From Saussurea involucrata (Eukaryota; Streptophyta; Magnoliopsida; Asterales; Asteraceae), in contig CM066313.1 in NCBI GenBank assembly GCA_033807775.1, positions 92,513,484-92,577,483 of the forward strand: a stretch of 64,000 nt of DNA, given 5' to 3'. Below are positions 1-9,952 of the stretch, in pieces (the first letter of the stretch is position 1; each line of letters begins with the position of its first letter). The notes under the pieces were generated by a model. The model had not been told where the DNA came from and did no database searches. It worked only from the letters and a program-made list of their open reading frames with translations. Both the position numbers and the translations under genes were made by a program.

Positions 1-1028
1 GTGAGCACCTTCTTGGGGTTGGGAGACACCCCTGTGGTTTCCCTTTCGATATTCTCTATTGGAGAATGCTCCAATAGAGGGCTTAAAGGCTTTGGGCTTG
101 TAGGAGGTACATCAAGGGAAGGAGCCTTGTGTACCATTCTTCTTGTAAACTTTTTGGTTAGGAGAGGAGTGGGTCTTTGAAGAATGGGCTGAGGAATTTC
201 TTTGGTGATTGAAGGTGGGGTTTGGCTATCAGTGGGTTGGTCTAATGAGGGCCTTGACCCTGATGCCATACCTTCTTGTGTGTGGGACACACCCATCATT
301 GTAGAGAACAATGGAGTGTCAACTCCTTCCGATTCCCTGGAAGTTCTTCTCATATTTGAGAAGACCTTTCCTTTAGGGGGTTTAGGTACATATACCTCAG
401 TAAATTGAGACAAATCCGTCAATTCCTGAGTAATCACTGCTTGGACAAACCTTGGGTACATATAAAAACTCTTTTTGGATTCCAGGTTTGACACAAGATC
501 ATTGAAAATCATTTGTGAAAAATTAAACTTCCTGGCAGTGGCCAAGCAGACCAGGGCATAAGCAATGGTACTGCTAAACTCACTCCATCCAGTAGTTTTC
601 TTTGAAATGCAATACATTAAGGTATGAACAAAGAATCGCCATTGTGTAGAAAATTTAGACTTGAAAAACTTAAAGATTCCAATGGGACCTTCATACCCCA
701 TTCTCGTTAAATTTGAGTATAGATCATCATTAGGAATAGACGTCATACCTGAGGCATCATCCAATCGAAGAGTGATGCGAATAAGCTCCTCTGTAACATT
801 CAAGGGTTTGTCACACACCCTTGTTTTTATGATTTTCTGCCCATCTTCAGACACCACGGTGGCATTTTCCCAGAACTGCTTCTGATGCTCGATGTAGATT
901 GTCGGGGTCACCGTTAGGGCATAGGAGATATGCGTGGACTTGAGGAAATCCACAATGTCGTGAAAACCTGCGGACTGTTTTGGCTTCTGGAGCATGGCAA
1001 TCTCGTTGTGTTCGTCGATAAACTCCAT
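1..1028 (-). CDS. Extra ORF downstream of Copia pol, partial at window edge
   Basis: Starting from the ATG at 1026-1028 (minus), the frame stays open for 342 codons with no stop and runs off the left edge. The product begins MEFIDEHNEIAMLQK. Early on it has a compact part with Y-A-L-T-V-T-P-T-I-Y and Q-F-W motifs (residues about 25-50), and after about residue 200 a Pro/Ser/Thr-rich tail. I recall similar ORFs beside Copia polyproteins in daisy-family genomes, often under misleading enzyme names, but I cannot assign a function. It lies 3' of pol, where Sirevirus-type elements carry env-like ORFs, though nothing here shows a membrane segment. An intact frame next to a heavily mutated pol is the odd part. 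Confidence 0.7.
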   Translation of the reverse strand, partial: MEFIDEHNEIAMLQKPKQSAGFHDIVDFLKSTHISYALTVTPTIYIEHQKQFWENATVVSEDGQKIIKTRVCDKPLNVTEELIRITLRLDDASGMTSIPNDDLYSNLTRMGYEGPIGIFKFFKSKFSTQWRFFVHTLMYCISKKTTGWSEFSSTIAYALVCLATARKFNFSQMIFNDLVSNLESKKSFYMYPRFVQAVITQELTDLSQFTEVYVPKPPKGKVFSNMRRTSRESEGVDTPLFSTMMGVSHTQEGMASGSRPSLDQPTDSQTPPSITKEIPQPILQRPTPLLTKKFTRRMVHKAPSLDVPPTSPKPLSPLLEHSPIENIERETTGVSPNPKKVL

Positions 1029-1220
1029 TGTACCTGAGGATTCTTGACAGAAAACAGAGATTCTTGGGAGAGAATAGTTAGAAAGAGAGAGAGATGAATA
1101 GAATTCAAAGAGACGTTATGAACTTTGGCGGGCTGAAAGAGGTATTTATAGCAGTATTAGCCCTAGTTTTTCTTTTAAAGCAGTATTAAAGACACATGCA
1201 GTATTAAGTACGAAGCAGTA

Positions 1221-1384
1221 TTAACTATGTACTGGCAGTAGTAACTATGCACGGGCAGTAGTAACTATGCACTGGAAGTAGTAACTATGCACTGGCAGTA
1301 GTAACTATGCACTGGCAGTAGTAACTATGCACTGGCAGTAGTAACTATGCACTGGCAGTAGTAACTATGCACTGGCAGTAGTAA
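1221..1384 (-). repeat. 20-bp minisatellite between pol and the extra ORF
   Basis: Eight nearly perfect head-to-tail copies of GTAACTATGCACTGGCAGTA lie at 1221-1380, with looser GCAGTATTAA copies just upstream (about 1150-1220). The same core recurs in the LTR (7800-7985) and as codons inside gag. Confidence 0.95.
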
Positions 1385-1490
1385 CTTTTCAGCACTTGTC
1401 AATCTGAGTCATACAGAAGATCCTGAGAAGAAGAGTTAGTAGTACCAAATATAGAAGGAAATACAGGTATAAAAACTGAAAATCATGACT

Positions 1491-4400
1491 TTATTCAAGG
1501 TTGATCATGCCCACACTTGTTACCAAGAAAGTGAATCTACCCACATCAAAAGCTTTTGTGAATAGATCAGCAAACTGGTCATTGGTATGAACTTTAGCAA
1601 CTTGAATTAATTTCTTTTCATTACAATCTCGAATAAAGTGATACCTGATCTCTATGTGCTTTGTTTTTTAGTGTTTGACTGGATTGTTAACAATGCTAAT
1701 AGCACTGTTGTTGTCAATGAAGATTGGAGTGTGAAGAAATGTTACCCCATAGTCCAACATCTGATTCTGTATCCATAGAACCTGAGAGCAGCAGCTTGCA
1801 GCAGCTATATACTCAGCTTCTGTTGTAGATAAGGACACTGTGGTTTGTTTCTTACACTGCCAAGATACTAGTCTTGCACCCAAAAACTGACATCCACCTG
1901 AAGTAGACTTCCTATCCATATTAGCTCCACCCAAGTCACTATCTGAGTATGCAAGTAGATCAAAGGATGATTCATAAGGATACCAGAGACCTAATCTAGG
2001 TTGCCCTCTTAGGTATCTAAATATCCTCTTGACTGCATGAAGGTGTGATTGCTTTGGTGTAACTTGAAATCTGGCACATACACATACTGGAAACATAATA
2101 TCTGGTCTAGAGGTTGTGAGATACATGAGTGATCCAATCATTGATCTTTAATGATGGACATCCACATCCTCCCCCTCAAGATCAGCATTGATCTGTTTGT
2201 GTGTCTCCATTGGTGTGCTTGCTGGCTTTGAGTCTGATAATCCAAACTTATCTAGGATGTCTTTCACATATTTGGATTGGCATATGAAAATCCCATCCTT
2301 CTTCTGTTTCACCTGAAGCCCAAGGAAGAAAGTAAGTTCACCCATGGAACTCATCTTGAAGCTCTTGTGCATTAACTCCTCAAAGTCTTTACACATGTGA
2401 TCATTTGTGGATCCAAAGATAATGTCATCCACATAGATCTAAACAAGTAGGGTGTCCTTCTTTTCCCTTTAAATGAATAAGGTCTTATCAATGATTCCTC
2501 TTTCAAATCCATTTTCCAAGAGATAGGTAGACAGGGTGTCATACCATGCTCTTGGGGCTTGATGTAGACCATAAAGTGCCTTCTTTAACTTGTACACTCT
2601 GTTAGGATACAATGGATTCTCAAATCCAGGGGGTTGACAGACATACACTTCTTCATCTATAGTCCCATATAGAAAAGCACTTTTTACATCCATCTGGTAG
2701 ACCTTGAACTTCATATATGAGGCATAGGCTAGAAACAACCTAATTGCCTAAATCCTTGCAACTGGAGCAAAGACTTCCTCATAGTCTATACCCTCTTCCT
2801 GAGTATACCCTTGTGCTACCAGCCTGGCTTTGTTCTTGATCACAATTCCTCTCTCATCCTTCTTATTTCTGAAAATCCACTTGGTGCCAATTGCCCTATG
2901 ACCTTTTGGAAGGTCCACCAAGTTCCAAACATTCTGTAGCTTGAACTGTAGCAGCTCCTCTTGCATTGCTTCTATCCAACTTGGATCTTTCATAGCATCA
3001 TAAGCCTTTTTGGGCTTAATTTGGGATAGAAAGCAAGTGAGTACAATATTAACTGTATTTTGCTGATCTTGTAGCTCTTGAAGTCTGCTTTGATTCCTAG
3101 TCATCATGGGAGAAGCAATGTCTCCAATTACCAACTCAGGAGGATGATTTTTCTGAGTTCTTGATGGATGACCAGATTCCTCTTGAAAGTTCACATCCAG
3201 ATTTGACTCATTTAAGTCTGGATTTTCTTCAGCTTCTTCAGTCACTTCAGACTCTATGGAATTTGGACTTGAAGGCTGATTTTCCTCTATTCTTCTCTCT
3301 TCTTCAATCTGAATGTGTTCAGCTTCCTTTTCTTGTTCACAGAAGTCAACAGGATCAATGGTAGGGAGTGGAAATATCACAGACTGAATTCTGTGATCTG
3401 ATGGTGGTGCATCCCTTTGTCCTGCATTTACATCACTACTGATACCCAAAGAATTAGTGAGTGAATCAATGTCAAATAGCCAATCAGGACCTGAACCAAT
3501 AGGATTTGGTGTGTTCTCATTGCATTTGACATTGTCACTTTCTTCAATTATTCTAGAAGAGGTATTAAACACTCTGTAAGCCTTACTCTGAGATGAGTAA
3601 CCAACAAGAAAACCATCATCTGCTTTGCTATCAAACTTACCTAAGTGAGATTTGGTATTGAGAATTGTACAAGGACACCCAAATGGTTTGAAAAATCCAA
3701 TAAATGGTTTCTTTTTCTGAAAAAGCTCATAAGGTGTCTTGTTTTTAGGCTTTATTACTAAAACTCTGTTTTGGACATAACAAGCAGTATTAACTGCTTC
3801 TGCCCAAAAAGTAGTGGGTAATTTTGAATCAGCTAACAGAGATCTAGCAGCCTCAATCAGTGTCCTATTCCTTCTCTCAGCAACACCATTCTGTTGTGGA
3901 GTCCTAGGAGCACTGTATTGTCTCTCAATTCCTTTTTCCTCACAAAAGGTGTTTAGATCAAGGTTTTTAAATTCAGTCCCATTATCTGATCTAATGACTT
4001 TCACTTTTTGATTTGATTGGTTTTCAATTCTAAGAATAAAAGATTTGATCAGTCCACTTGTCTCATCTTTAGTTCTCAGAAAATATACCCAAGTAAATCT
4101 AGAGTAATCATCAATAATAACTAAACAGTATGACTTCTTGCCAATGCTCATGACATTTGTAGGGCCAAACAGATCCATATGCAACAACTGAAGAGGATTT
4201 TGGATAGTGTTTATCTCTTTGGACTTATGAGAAGTTTTGTGTTGTTTGCCTTTGAGACAAGCAACACAATGATCATCACATGAATAAACTTTTGATGGTA
4301 AACCCCTAACAAGATTATGTTTAACAAGTTTATTCATTGTTTTAAAATTCATGTGACACATCCTTCTATGCCAAAGTGATGATTCATCCATTGAAGCTTT

Positions 4401-4849
4401 TGATACCAAACAGTTTAGGGATGAATCAGATGAAACACTTTCTAAATCTAAACAATACACATTATCCTTTCTAGGAGTTCTCAATAGTATCATGTTTTCA
4501 TCAACTACTTTGAATCCAGGAGCAAGAATAATGCATTCAGACTCAGTAAATAATATACTATGTTTCTTGTCACAGACCTGTGATACACTTAACAGGTTGT
4601 ATCTCAATTGCTCAACATAGTAAACATCCTCAAATGTCATCTTACCTTTTGATACATCACCTTTACCACTTATCTTACCTCATGCAGGATTATTCCCAAA
4701 AGCAACATGTCCTCCATCAATTCTTTTGAAATTCTTGAGGCAGGCCATGTTACCTGTCATGTGCCTGGAGCAACCACTATCAACATGCCAGATGCTCTTC
4801 CCCTTGAGCTGTTGGTTGCCCTGCACATAAGATAAATCAATTAGTTTTT
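1491..4849 (-). pseudogene. pol: Copia pol (protease-integrase-RT-RNase H) with six in-frame stops
   Basis: One continuous reading frame runs from the end of gag to the TAA at 1491-1493. In order it shows the protease core WHVDSGCSRHMTG (about 4750-4790) and the integrase HHCC zinc site (HRRMCHMNF...CVACLKG, about 4260-4370). The catalytic Asp/Asp/Glu of integrase follow (HMDLFGP, IRSDNGTEF, GVAERRN), then RT with its YVDD site near 2420, and RNase H (AYSDSDLGG, STTEAEYIA). Stops in this same frame lie at 4680-4682, 2748-2750, 2469-2471, 2439-2441, 2148-2150 and 1668-1670. I see no frameshift in 3.3 kb. The stop at 2439 falls just before the catalytic YVDD, so no active RT can be made from this copy. 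Its start overlaps the gag stop by a few bases in the -1 frame. Confidence 0.92.
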
Positions 4850-7345
4850 ATTGGGAACCCAAGCCAAAGTGGTCTTGGGTCTCCCTTGCTCATCAAAGTA
4901 CTTACATTCAGTTTGGATAAGTTTTTCAACCTGAGGAACTTCAGTACTGGAGTACTTTGTCAAGATGATTGGTCTAGCAGCACAAACACTAGAAGCAGTA
5001 TTATCTTTAGAAGAAGTACTAACAGTGTTAGCAGTACTAACACTGCTAGCAGCAGTGCTATCTGAGGCAGCAGTACTATCTGAGGCAGCAGTATTAACAC
5101 TAGTGCTTTTAGGAACCCACATTGGGACACATTCTTTTTCAGTCTTTTTCCTCATGTGGCTTTTGGATTTAGCTTGTTTCTTAGCCACATGGTTTCTTAC
5201 AGGCTTCCTATAACCATTTGATTTTTGAAAAGTTCTTTGAAAATTTATCCTTTGGTTAATAGGATTGAAATAACAGTGTTTGGCAAGGTGATTCAATTTG
5301 CCACAGATAAAACAAGGTTTTGGTCTGTTAATCCTTTGCAGATCAACTCCTTGTTTTTGAGCCCACTGATTATTCCAGTTTCTTTGATTTCCCCTCTTTT
5401 TATCATATTTTTGGGGTTCATTCTTTTGAGAATTCTTGCAAGAACAATGTTCACAAGTATTGGAATTCACAACAGTGGTCTGTGTATAATGAACTCCCTT
5501 TCCTTTTTCAGATCTTTTCATCTCATTGTTCTTATCCCAGGGACTTCCACCTTCCTCATTAGTCTTGATGTAATTCTCTAAGGGGATCTCACCACTGACA
5601 TTCTTGTTCCTTTTCTTAGACTCTTCTTTTTCAGTTTTATCCTCAACAACAACTTCATCTAATGGATCTACTTTAGTAGCTCCTTCAGGTAAGTCCTTCC
5701 TATCCTTGGTTTCTAACAGGTCTGACCTAGGAGGGATGTATGTGTTGTTGTAGGGTGGGGGTGTGGCATTGTACCCTATGCCTGGTTTCATCTTACTGTG
5801 GATTTGAGCATTTATTATGGTGTCCATTACCTTAGAAGCACATGAAAACTTTTCAACATCAAGTTTTACTTTCTCAAGTTCTCCTTTTAATTTCTCACAT
5901 TCCTCCCTAGACTCTTTCAGTTGGAACTCCAGACCATTCTTTTCCCACTTCCAGTAGTTTGTATCATATGAGTGTTGAAGTTCATTGGCTTGAAAAGCCT
6001 TAATTTGTTCTTCAAACCTCTCAACAATCACTACATAATCTCTTCTATCCTTTTCTAATCTCTTAAGGTCATCACACATTCCCTGGTTGTGATCTCTATA
6101 CCTTTTCACAGTGTCTATACAAGCTTGAGAACAGAGATTAGATTTTACCTCAGTAGGAAGATCTGAGACTTCTGCCATGAGTGCATGATTCTGAATTGCC
6201 TCTTCTGCTTGATCACTCCAATCAAATCCCGTTCCTTGTTGAGAAACAAGGGCTTGAACAGAGTTTCTGTTCTGGTTGAAGCTTCCAGTCTGAGCTTGTT
6301 GATGGTTGTTTTGAGATACTCCACCTCTGCATTCTCTGGCAAAGTGTCCCATCTTATGACACTTGTAGCATTCCACCTTAGACTTGTCAAACCCAGCACC
6401 ATCTTCTCTTCTTTGGGAAAAGTTGTTTCTCCCAGTCCTCTTTATAAACTTCTTCACCCTCATAGAAAGCATAGCCATCTGCCACTTGATATCCATCTCC
6501 TCAAGATCATCAACATTAATCTGTTCTAAGTCATCATTAATTAATGAGGAGTTAACATGACTAGAAAAGAAAGCTTCTAGTACAGAATCATTGGCCTTCT
6601 CCTGATTGACTCCACCAGCAGTACTAACTGATTTAGGGTTAGCAGTAGAATCAGTTGATGCTGATAGGAGTGCAGCATTATACACATATCCTGAGGGCTT
6701 CTTCTTGGCTTCAACCTCTGCTTCAAATACCCTAAGATCATTGTAAAGATCATCAAGCTCTTTATCTTCTAACTGGTCATTCTGTCTGAAAGACACAGTA
6801 TACATTGTCCATTCCTCACCTAATGATCTTAGAAACTTTCTGTTTACATCATCAGCCTCCATACTAACTCCAACTGTAGCCAATTCTCCAATCAACTTAT
6901 TAAATCTATCAAAAATTTGAGTCATAGACTCATTCTTTGTAGAAGTAAAATTTTCATATTGTTGCTTAAGAATTGCCTTCTGATTCCTCTTGGTGCTCTT
7001 GGTACCAGTGAATCTCTTTTCCAATGCATTCCATAAAATCTGAGCATCAGTGCAGTGATGAAATTGGTGCTGATACTCATTGGGAATAGCCAAAAGCAGA
7101 GTGCCTAAGGCTTTCATCTCTGTTTGTCTAACCTTTCTTTCTGCATCAGTCTTTGGAGGGGGTCTTTTGCCATCTGGTCCAACTTTTCCTTCAGCACATG
7201 GACCATTCTTTATAATATCCCAGATGGAATAATCAGTAAGCAAAATATACTGCTTGATTCTAATCTTCCACATGTCAAACTCATTAGGCCTGAGCATGGG
7301 AACCTTTGAAACAAAAGTACTGTTTGATTCAACTGTGTTGTCCAT
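4841..7345 (-). CDS. gag: Copia Gag with two zinc knuckles, intact
   Basis: The 834-codon ORF is free of stops. It would form the virus-like particle and bind element RNA. The N-terminal third is the capsid-like domain of Copia Gag (W-x-I-R-I-K-Q-Y near residue 26). A CCHC knuckle (CYKCHKMGHFAREC) sits at residues 326-339 and a second (CFICGKLNHLAKHC) at 678-691. Between them is a charged, coiled-coil-like stretch (about residues 430-510) and a Lys-rich region. Near residue 755 is a Ser/Thr/Ala repeat (AASDSTAASDS) encoded by the GTTAGTACTGC motif found elsewhere in the element. The ATG lies 26 bp after the primer-binding site. At 834 aa it is long for a Copia Gag, chiefly because of the insert between the knuckles. 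Confidence 0.92.
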   Translation of the reverse strand: MDNTVESNSTFVSKVPMLRPNEFDMWKIRIKQYILLTDYSIWDIIKNGPCAEGKVGPDGKRPPPKTDAERKVRQTEMKALGTLLLAIPNEYQHQFHHCTDAQILWNALEKRFTGTKSTKRNQKAILKQQYENFTSTKNESMTQIFDRFNKLIGELATVGVSMEADDVNRKFLRSLGEEWTMYTVSFRQNDQLEDKELDDLYNDLRVFEAEVEAKKKPSGYVYNAALLSASTDSTANPKSVSTAGGVNQEKANDSVLEAFFSSHVNSSLINDDLEQINVDDLEEMDIKWQMAMLSMRVKKFIKRTGRNNFSQRREDGAGFDKSKVECYKCHKMGHFARECRGGVSQNNHQQAQTGSFNQNRNSVQALVSQQGTGFDWSDQAEEAIQNHALMAEVSDLPTEVKSNLCSQACIDTVKRYRDHNQGMCDDLKRLEKDRRDYVVIVERFEEQIKAFQANELQHSYDTNYWKWEKNGLEFQLKESREECEKLKGELEKVKLDVEKFSCASKVMDTIINAQIHSKMKPGIGYNATPPPYNNTYIPPRSDLLETKDRKDLPEGATKVDPLDEVVVEDKTEKEESKKRNKNVSGEIPLENYIKTNEEGGSPWDKNNEMKRSEKGKGVHYTQTTVVNSNTCEHCSCKNSQKNEPQKYDKKRGNQRNWNNQWAQKQGVDLQRINRPKPCFICGKLNHLAKHCYFNPINQRINFQRTFQKSNGYRKPVRNHVAKKQAKSKSHMRKKTEKECVPMWVPKSTSVNTAASDSTAASDSTAASSVSTANTVSTSSKDNTASSVCAARPIILTKYSSTEVPQVEKLIQTECKYFDEQGRPKTTLAWVPNKN
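4844..4849 (-). promoter_or_regulatory. Possible -1 frameshift site at the gag stop
   Basis: The last gag codons read AAT AAA AAC TAA on the minus strand. The run AAAAAC touches the stop, and a -1 slip there enters exactly the frame that carries the protease (next codons CTA ATT GAT TTA). The pol frame has its own stop only a few bases upstream, so slippage could occur only here. The P-site part is imperfect (T AAA AAC rather than A AAA AAC). The alternative is a one-base loss from an A run in what was once a single gag-pol frame. Confidence 0.4.
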
Positions 7346-7372
7346 AATGATTGTAGATTTCTAAGAAACCAA

Positions 7373-7384
7373 GCTCTGATACCA
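7373..7384 (-). other. Copia primer-binding site
   Basis: The minus strand reads TGGTATCAGAGC, the classic complement to the 3' end of plant initiator tRNA-Met, two bases inside the LTR. It primes minus-strand DNA synthesis. Confidence 0.93.
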
Positions 7385-7386
7385 CT

Positions 7387-8015
7387 TGTCAGGATCGATT
7401 CCAAACAAGAATAATTATACTTAGAAATCAGAATTAAAGAATCTTGCGGAATAGAACTTTAATTCAAACACACTCAATGAACAACTTAATCAGAAAACAC
7501 AATCTGTTTGTATTCAATACTTCAACTCACAAGTTTACAACCAAACCTCAATCTTGTTGAACAGGCTCAACAAGACGACTTCTACTTCTCTAGAAATAGG
7601 GTTCTAAACCTTGAGGTTAATTCTCTCTAAAACAAAAACGAATTCTCACAAAATTACTTACCGAATAGCTATCTATCAACATCTATTTATACTAAATAAT
7701 TACAAGATAACTATCAAAACAAAATTGATCTTCAGAATATTCTTTCATGCTTATCTTCAATCATTCCATTTTTATCTCCAACATTCTCGCATTCCATAAT
7801 TATGATCACCAGCAGTATTAACATCGTTATGCACAAGCAGTACTAACATTGTTCCAGCAGCATTAACTTTTACTTGCAGTACTAACCTTGCTCTGGCAGT
7901 AGTATTGTTGTTCTGGCAGTACTAACGTTGTTCTGGCAGTACTAACGTTGTTCTGGCAGTACTAGCGTTGTTCTGGCAGTACTAACCATACTTAGCAAAT
8001 CTTCAGTTCCCAACA
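7387..8015 (-). repeat. 5' LTR of the Copia element
   Basis: The 629 bp repeat begins TGTTGGGAACTG on the minus strand and ends GATCCTGACA next to the primer site. TG...CA termini and the adjoining primer site fix both ends. The U3-side part contains the 20-bp motif array. Confidence 0.85.
7800..7985 (-). repeat. GCAGTACTAAC motif array in the Copia LTR
   Basis: Repeats of GTTGTTCTGGCAGTACTAAC (20 bp) are tandem near 7905-7985, with degenerate copies (GCAGTATTAACATCG, GCAGTACTAACATTG) back to about 7810. They lie within the first 200 bp of the LTR as read on the minus strand, where promoter elements are expected. Confidence 0.9.
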
Positions 8016-8281
8016 CAATCTGAATCACTTGAATCCAAATTGGTGTTTAATTTAGGGTATTGAATTAGTATTGGTAAATAGGATTGGAGTTGAACCTGGA
8101 GAATCAAGTTTAATACAGAGTCAAGAACTGCTCAGGTGAGTTCATCCTTCTGATTTTATCTTAATAAAATCGATAAATTGATTTGAATTGGTTTTGTGAA
8201 ATAATGATATCTCTTTGAAATAGATTTAAGTGAATGATTGAGATTTGGTAGGAAAACAGTCAGATTGAATTGGGTATAACT

Positions 8282-8545
8282 TGTGAAGTCCGGAAGATGA
8301 GGATTCCGGATTGGTATCGGATTGGGTACCAGATTTCGGATTGGGTATCGGATTCCGGATTGGTATCGGATTGGGTACCGAATTCTGGATTTGTACCGGA
8401 TTTGATACCGGATTCCGGAAATGTTCCGGATTGTTACCGGATTCCGGATGATAGTCCGGATTTGGCCTTTTCCGGATGAGTTTCCGGATAATTCCGGAAT
8501 TGGGTTCCGGATAAGGGATTTTCCGGATATAGTTTCCGGATGTGT
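8282..8545 (+). repeat. TCCGG/TCCGGA-rich array
   Basis: About twenty CCGGA/CCGGAT words are spaced irregularly, separated by TTGGTATCGGATTGGGTA-like text. It sits at the same place in the LTR as the CCGG arrays near 31760, 38860, 45410, 59250 and 60000. Confidence 0.9.
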
Positions 8546-8754
8546 TGTCTGGTTAAGCTTTTCTAAAAAAAATTCTAGGGACACTGCCCCCAGACCCCGT
8601 GCTAAGTCGCCAAAGAGGGACAATTGAGAATAAGGGTATGATAGATTATTTGGGATTCTTAGCTTTGAGAATATGATATGAAATGTTTTGTGCATTCGAG
8701 TAAATATGCACGTATGCTAGTAAGTGTGATGGATCCATAAGCACTGACATTATT

Positions 8755-9145
8755 TGTAACGTGGAATAGGCATAAAGTAAATTGTAATTCCCGTTGACCT
8801 GAAATGAGGAATAGACATAAAGTAAATTGTAATTCCCATTTCGTAAGGTGATGAGAAATGTGGAATAGGCATAAAGTAAATTGTAATTCCCATTTTGTAT
8901 TGTGATGTGAAACATGGAATAAGCATAAAGTAAATTGTAATTCCCGTTGAGGTGAAATGAGGAATAGGCATAAAGTAAATTGTAATTCCCAATTTCGTAT
9001 TGTGATGAGAAATCTAGGAATAGGCGAGAGTTAACCGTAATTCCTGATTTCTATGGGAAGGTAAGAGATAGGCATAAAGTAAATTGTAATCTCTACTTCC
9101 ACTCCAAGAAATATGCATAAAGTAAATTGTAATTTCTTGGACATG
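8755..9145 (+). repeat. Array of eight hairpins with constant loop and varying stems
   Basis: Eight units start near 8763, 8808, 8862, 8916, 8961, 9017, 9066 and 9107. Each has a loop close to AGGCATAAAGTAAATTGTA, flanked by complementary arms. Most arms are GGAAT/ATTCC. At 9066 they become AGAGAT/ATCTCT, and at 9107 TCCAAGAAAT/ATTTCTTGGA, so pairing is kept while sequence changes. The outer arms also pair (for example GAAATG/CATTTC at 8808). No protein is encoded. Confidence 0.88.
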
Positions 9146-9337
9146 AACAATAATCTAGAATCTGTGATGATTTGTAGTAGGCTCTTGAACGTGATGATAT
9201 GACTTACTGAGTGTTAGTCATATTCATGGAATCGGGTATGTTCCCGTCATCGTAAGATGTGTATGTGCACGGTAAGAATGGTGATAAACCAGATTTGTTT
9301 ATACGCTTTGTTTACATTGGTTTCCAAAGCTTATAAG

Positions 9338-9396
9338 TTTTAATTTGAAATGGATGTTCTCACTAGGCGTAAGCCTAATCGTTTCAAATTAAATTT
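9338..9396 (+). other. Long LTR hairpin with GTAA-capped inner stem
   Basis: TTTAATTTGAAA near 9335-9350 pairs with TTTCAAATTAAA near 9381-9395. Inside it TAGGC-GTAA-GCCTA (9364-9377) makes a stem capped by a GNRA-type tetraloop. It lines up with the TAGACC-N4-GGTCTA hairpin of the other Tekay-type LTRs. Confidence 0.75.
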
Positions 9397-9952
9397 TCTT
9401 ACCAGGTACGAACTCGGGGAAGTAAAAGCGGATGAGGGACGAGTGATTTCGGATACTCAACTTTTGGTGATGAATGGAGAAGTTAGCATATACGAGGATG
9501 TTTTGGTGAATGGTCTAAACAACTAGTATAATCTGATCTTAATGTTTAGGATTAGATTAGCAGGTTGTTTTGATAAGTTCAACTTGTGTATGTGAACCCT
9601 CATAACTAATTCTCCATTTATGTATAAAAGTTGGATGAAATTATGGTTAACTTTGTGGAATTTTAAGGTTTAAATTTGTCCTGGATTTTGGCCGTTTCAT
9701 GTTGATATGTTGTTGTGTGGGATGCTTTCTAAAGTATGCTAAATGGCTAACCAAACCTAGGTTTGGAGTGCCCATTCTTTATCATCCACACAACACCCCA
9801 TTGCAAACCTCGGTTTTACCAATGTTTGGGGTGTTCCTTACTTGTTTTAAATGAATGAATCCAAAGTTGTATAATGAACCTAACCAAGGATTAGGTTTGG
9901 GGTGGGATAGATAATTAAATGTGTCTAATTGAATTCCCTTTTTGCAGGAAAA

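Larger units (their letters stand above)
1..8015 (-). mobile_element. Ty1/Copia LTR retrotransposon, left end beyond the window
   Basis: On the minus strand the order is LTR (7387-8015), initiator-Met-type primer site, gag, then protease, integrase, reverse transcriptase and RNase H, then a 460 bp repeat-rich spacer and an extra ORF that leaves the window. Integrase before reverse transcriptase marks it as Copia. The 5' LTR ends in TG/CA and is followed by CAATC, the presumed target duplication. The second LTR is outside the window, so age cannot be estimated here. It is inserted in an older Tekay-type LTR (8016 onward). Confidence 0.93.
8016..9520 (+). repeat. Tekay-type LTR remnant cut by the Copia insertion
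   Basis: The landmarks follow the same order as in the intact Tekay LTR at 38417: a TCCGG-rich array (8282-8545), a CACTGCCCCCAGACCCCG block (about 8580) followed by a GTGCTAAGTCGCC-like block (cf. 39155-39235), a hairpin region, and a terminal hairpin followed by TTACCAGGT. The first part of the LTR must lie on the far side of the Copia element. The end and any primer site were not found; the right boundary is approximate. Confidence 0.6.

Noticed and set aside
8750..8992. Minus-strand ORFs with repeated ITIYFMPIPHF-like units
   Set aside because: The repeat is explained by the DNA hairpin array; no sign of coding constraint.
9522..9526. ACTAG near the left edge of Athila copy 2, matching ACTAG after its LTR (13135)
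   Set aside because: A truncated element would not keep its left duplication, no LTR start follows 9526, and 13140 onward does not continue the Tekay LTR. A 5-bp match is easily chance.
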